Assembly: GCA_030149285.1 (NCBI GenBank)
Contig: JASBRU010000005.1
Location: 124,001-188,000 of the forward strand
Reading direction: 5' to 3'
DNA length: 64,000 bases
Source: Flavobacteriales bacterium
GTDB lineage: Bacteria; Bacteroidota; Bacteroidia; Flavobacteriales; JASBRU01
Shown here: positions 63,071-64,000 of the stretch, piece by piece
How the letters are laid out: the number at the start of each line of letters is the position of its first letter
How positions within the stretch are numbered: position 1 is the first letter of the stretch
Notes under the pieces: model-generated
The model's input: only the letters and a program-made list of their open reading frames with translations
What the model was told of the DNA's origin: nothing
Database searches by the model: none
Translations under genes and position numbers: made by a program

Positions 63071-63366
63071 CAATCATAAAAACTTAAAAACTCATCTTGA
63101 AAATCAAGCTTTGAGTCGACTTGATAAATATAGTGCCCCACAGAGGCCCCATTCTTTTGTAAATCTAACCACACTTCAATTAAAGTGTGTTCTATGGCAA
63201 TTTCAAAAAAACAAACCTTGATACATTTATCTACAGGTTTTATATAGCTCAACGAATAACCTAAGTCCGTTTCTAATTCCTCAGTATTATTAGAGCAACA
63301 ATACTCATAAGCTTTCCTAGCTTTATTATATAATTCTGCTCTTTCTGTTCTGTCTATTTCCATCAT
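63070..63366 (-). CDS. Hypothetical protein, 98 aa
   Basis: A small soluble protein with five Cys in 98 residues (KAYEYCCSNNTEELETDLGY, KPVDKCIKVCFFEIAIEH), ending QVDSKLDFQDEFLSFYD. No recognised family. ATG at 63366 chosen; a GTG at 63372 and ATG at 63363 are also possible. The overlaps with the next gene support co-translation. Confidence 0.58.
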   Translation of the reverse strand: MMEIDRTERAELYNKARKAYEYCCSNNTEELETDLGYSLSYIKPVDKCIKVCFFEIAIEHTLIEVWLDLQKNGASVGHYIYQVDSKLDFQDEFLSFYD

Positions 63367-63412
63367 GCTCACTATTTAAAACCAAAATACCCAAAACAAC
63401 TAAGCAAATAAA

Positions 63413-64000
63413 CTAACCCTCATCAGAATCCTTTGAAAAGAAAATAGCTCTTATACGGTCTGTTTCTTCTCTCATATGGCTCCATGTTTGACTATTCAAA
63501 ACAATGCTGTCTGCTTCAGATAAAGATATATTCAATCCATAAATTAAAGCCGCTACAGAATCTATTTGACTTGCATTATTATCATACAAAAGTTGAACTA
63601 TTTGCTCGGTAGACTTAGTATCCTTATTAGCGATTACCAACTCCTTATATTCATCAATATGACGTCTTTTTATCTCCTCATCCGTAGGCTTTTTATAAAC
63701 ACCATATAAAAAATCCATTGATGGATTGAAGTAGATTCTAATAATATCTCCAATATCAGTTGGCGGAATTGTAGGCTCTTTAATAGGGTTAATAGAGATT
63801 ATTTTTATCTCTTCGTCTTGCTTTAAGGTAAAATTTTCAAGGATTTCTTTTAGTCCAACATGATTAATATTATGCATGTTTTGTAAAGTACTATATCCCA
63901 TAGAAAGTGCATATTCACTATCCTTCTTTAGCATAACAGAATCACTAATTTTATAAAGAGATTGGTTGAAATAATCATCTTTATACAACCCTCTATCAAT
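63413..64000 (-). CDS. Hypothetical protein, 5' end beyond the window
   Basis: The frame is open up to base 64000 without a needed start, so at least 196 codons are present and the N-terminus lies outside. Recognisable stretches: KISDSVMLKKDSEYALSMGY, IISINPIKEPTIPPTDIGDI, STEQIVQLLYDNNASQIDSV and WSHMREETDRIRAIFF. No signal or membrane part is visible in the present portion, and no named family. Upstream member of the leftward small-gene group. Confidence 0.6.
   Translation of the reverse strand: MDRGLYKDDYFNQSLYKISDSVMLKKDSEYALSMGYSTLQNMHNINHVGLKEILENFTLKQDEEIKIISINPIKEPTIPPTDIGDIIRIYFNPSMDFLYGVYKKPTDEEIKRRHIDEYKELVIANKDTKSTEQIVQLLYDNNASQIDSVAALIYGLNISLSEADSIVLNSQTWSHMREETDRIRAIFFSKDSDEG

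Noticed and set aside
1-64000. CRISPR arrays, insertion sequences, prophage, tRNA or rRNA genes
   Set aside because: No spaced direct repeats, transposase or integrase frames, phage genes or tRNA-like cloverleaf sequences were recognised on either strand.

Overview
The window is a gene-dense, low-G+C stretch of a chromosome from the phylum Bacteroidota, most likely order Flavobacteriales (a Cryomorphaceae/Crocinitomicaceae-like lineage is my inference; no rRNA is present to test it). The signs are gldF and gldG followed by dnaN, porQ next to cmk and lon, a protein with a type IX secretion (T9SS) sorting domain, short-form serA, several SPII lipoproteins, -7 boxes of the form TAnnTTTG, and an almost complete lack of Shine-Dalgarno sequences. 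No tRNA, rRNA, CRISPR array, insertion sequence or prophage was seen. No stretch longer than 300 bases is without a gene.

Layout. 1-7423: peptide deformylase (cut by the left edge) and ruvX, then a rightward run: dapD, three glycosyltransferases of the LPS type, threonylcarbamoyl-AMP synthase, CCA-adding enzyme, a pRiA4b-like protein, and a convergent small gene. 7577-13686: a two-gene ABC exporter, a voltage-gated K+ channel with a zinc-ribbon tail, miaA, and a large T9SS-secreted Asp-box protein. 13693-25495, leftward: the coupled pyrR-pyrB-STAS-rnz-kinase operon, rpsA, cmk-porQ, lon, a GlmU-like enzyme, rpmE2. 25643-33749: a beta-helix lipoprotein, acyl-CoA reductase facing a ferredoxin, a secreted unknown, serC-serA, a DUF1015 protein, a YggS protein. 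33760-45300: an unknown, a 2H phosphoesterase, an exonuclease/GIY-YIG fusion, purC-phoH, a SAM hydrolase, gldF-gldG-DUF4340-dnaN, and a phosphatase with a rare strong Shine-Dalgarno. 45511-54725: an OmpX-like barrel, a three-gene set that may handle metal, acpH, an oligopeptidase lipoprotein, an SDR, a GDPD lipoprotein, a TPR lipoprotein, recA. 54804-61258: bcp, nth, an ECF sigma factor with a 49-codon gene behind it, uvrA, a CsgG/TPR/SH3 protein. 61306-64000: a winged-helix regulator with its membrane partner and a clear palindromic operator, then four small leftward genes of unknown function, the last cut by the right edge.

Most of the window is conserved core chromosome: translation and tRNA modification, DNA repair, nucleotide and amino-acid synthesis, envelope assembly, gliding and secretion. 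I found no clear new defence or biosynthetic system. The best leads are the palindrome at 62212-62231 over the promoter of the regulator/membrane-protein pair, the orphan gene cluster at 62256-64000, the His/Cys-rich envelope genes at 46122-47931, the 49-aa gene at 56012-56161, the endonuclease III without Fe-S ligands, and the pyrR operon whose leader looks too short for PyrR attenuation.
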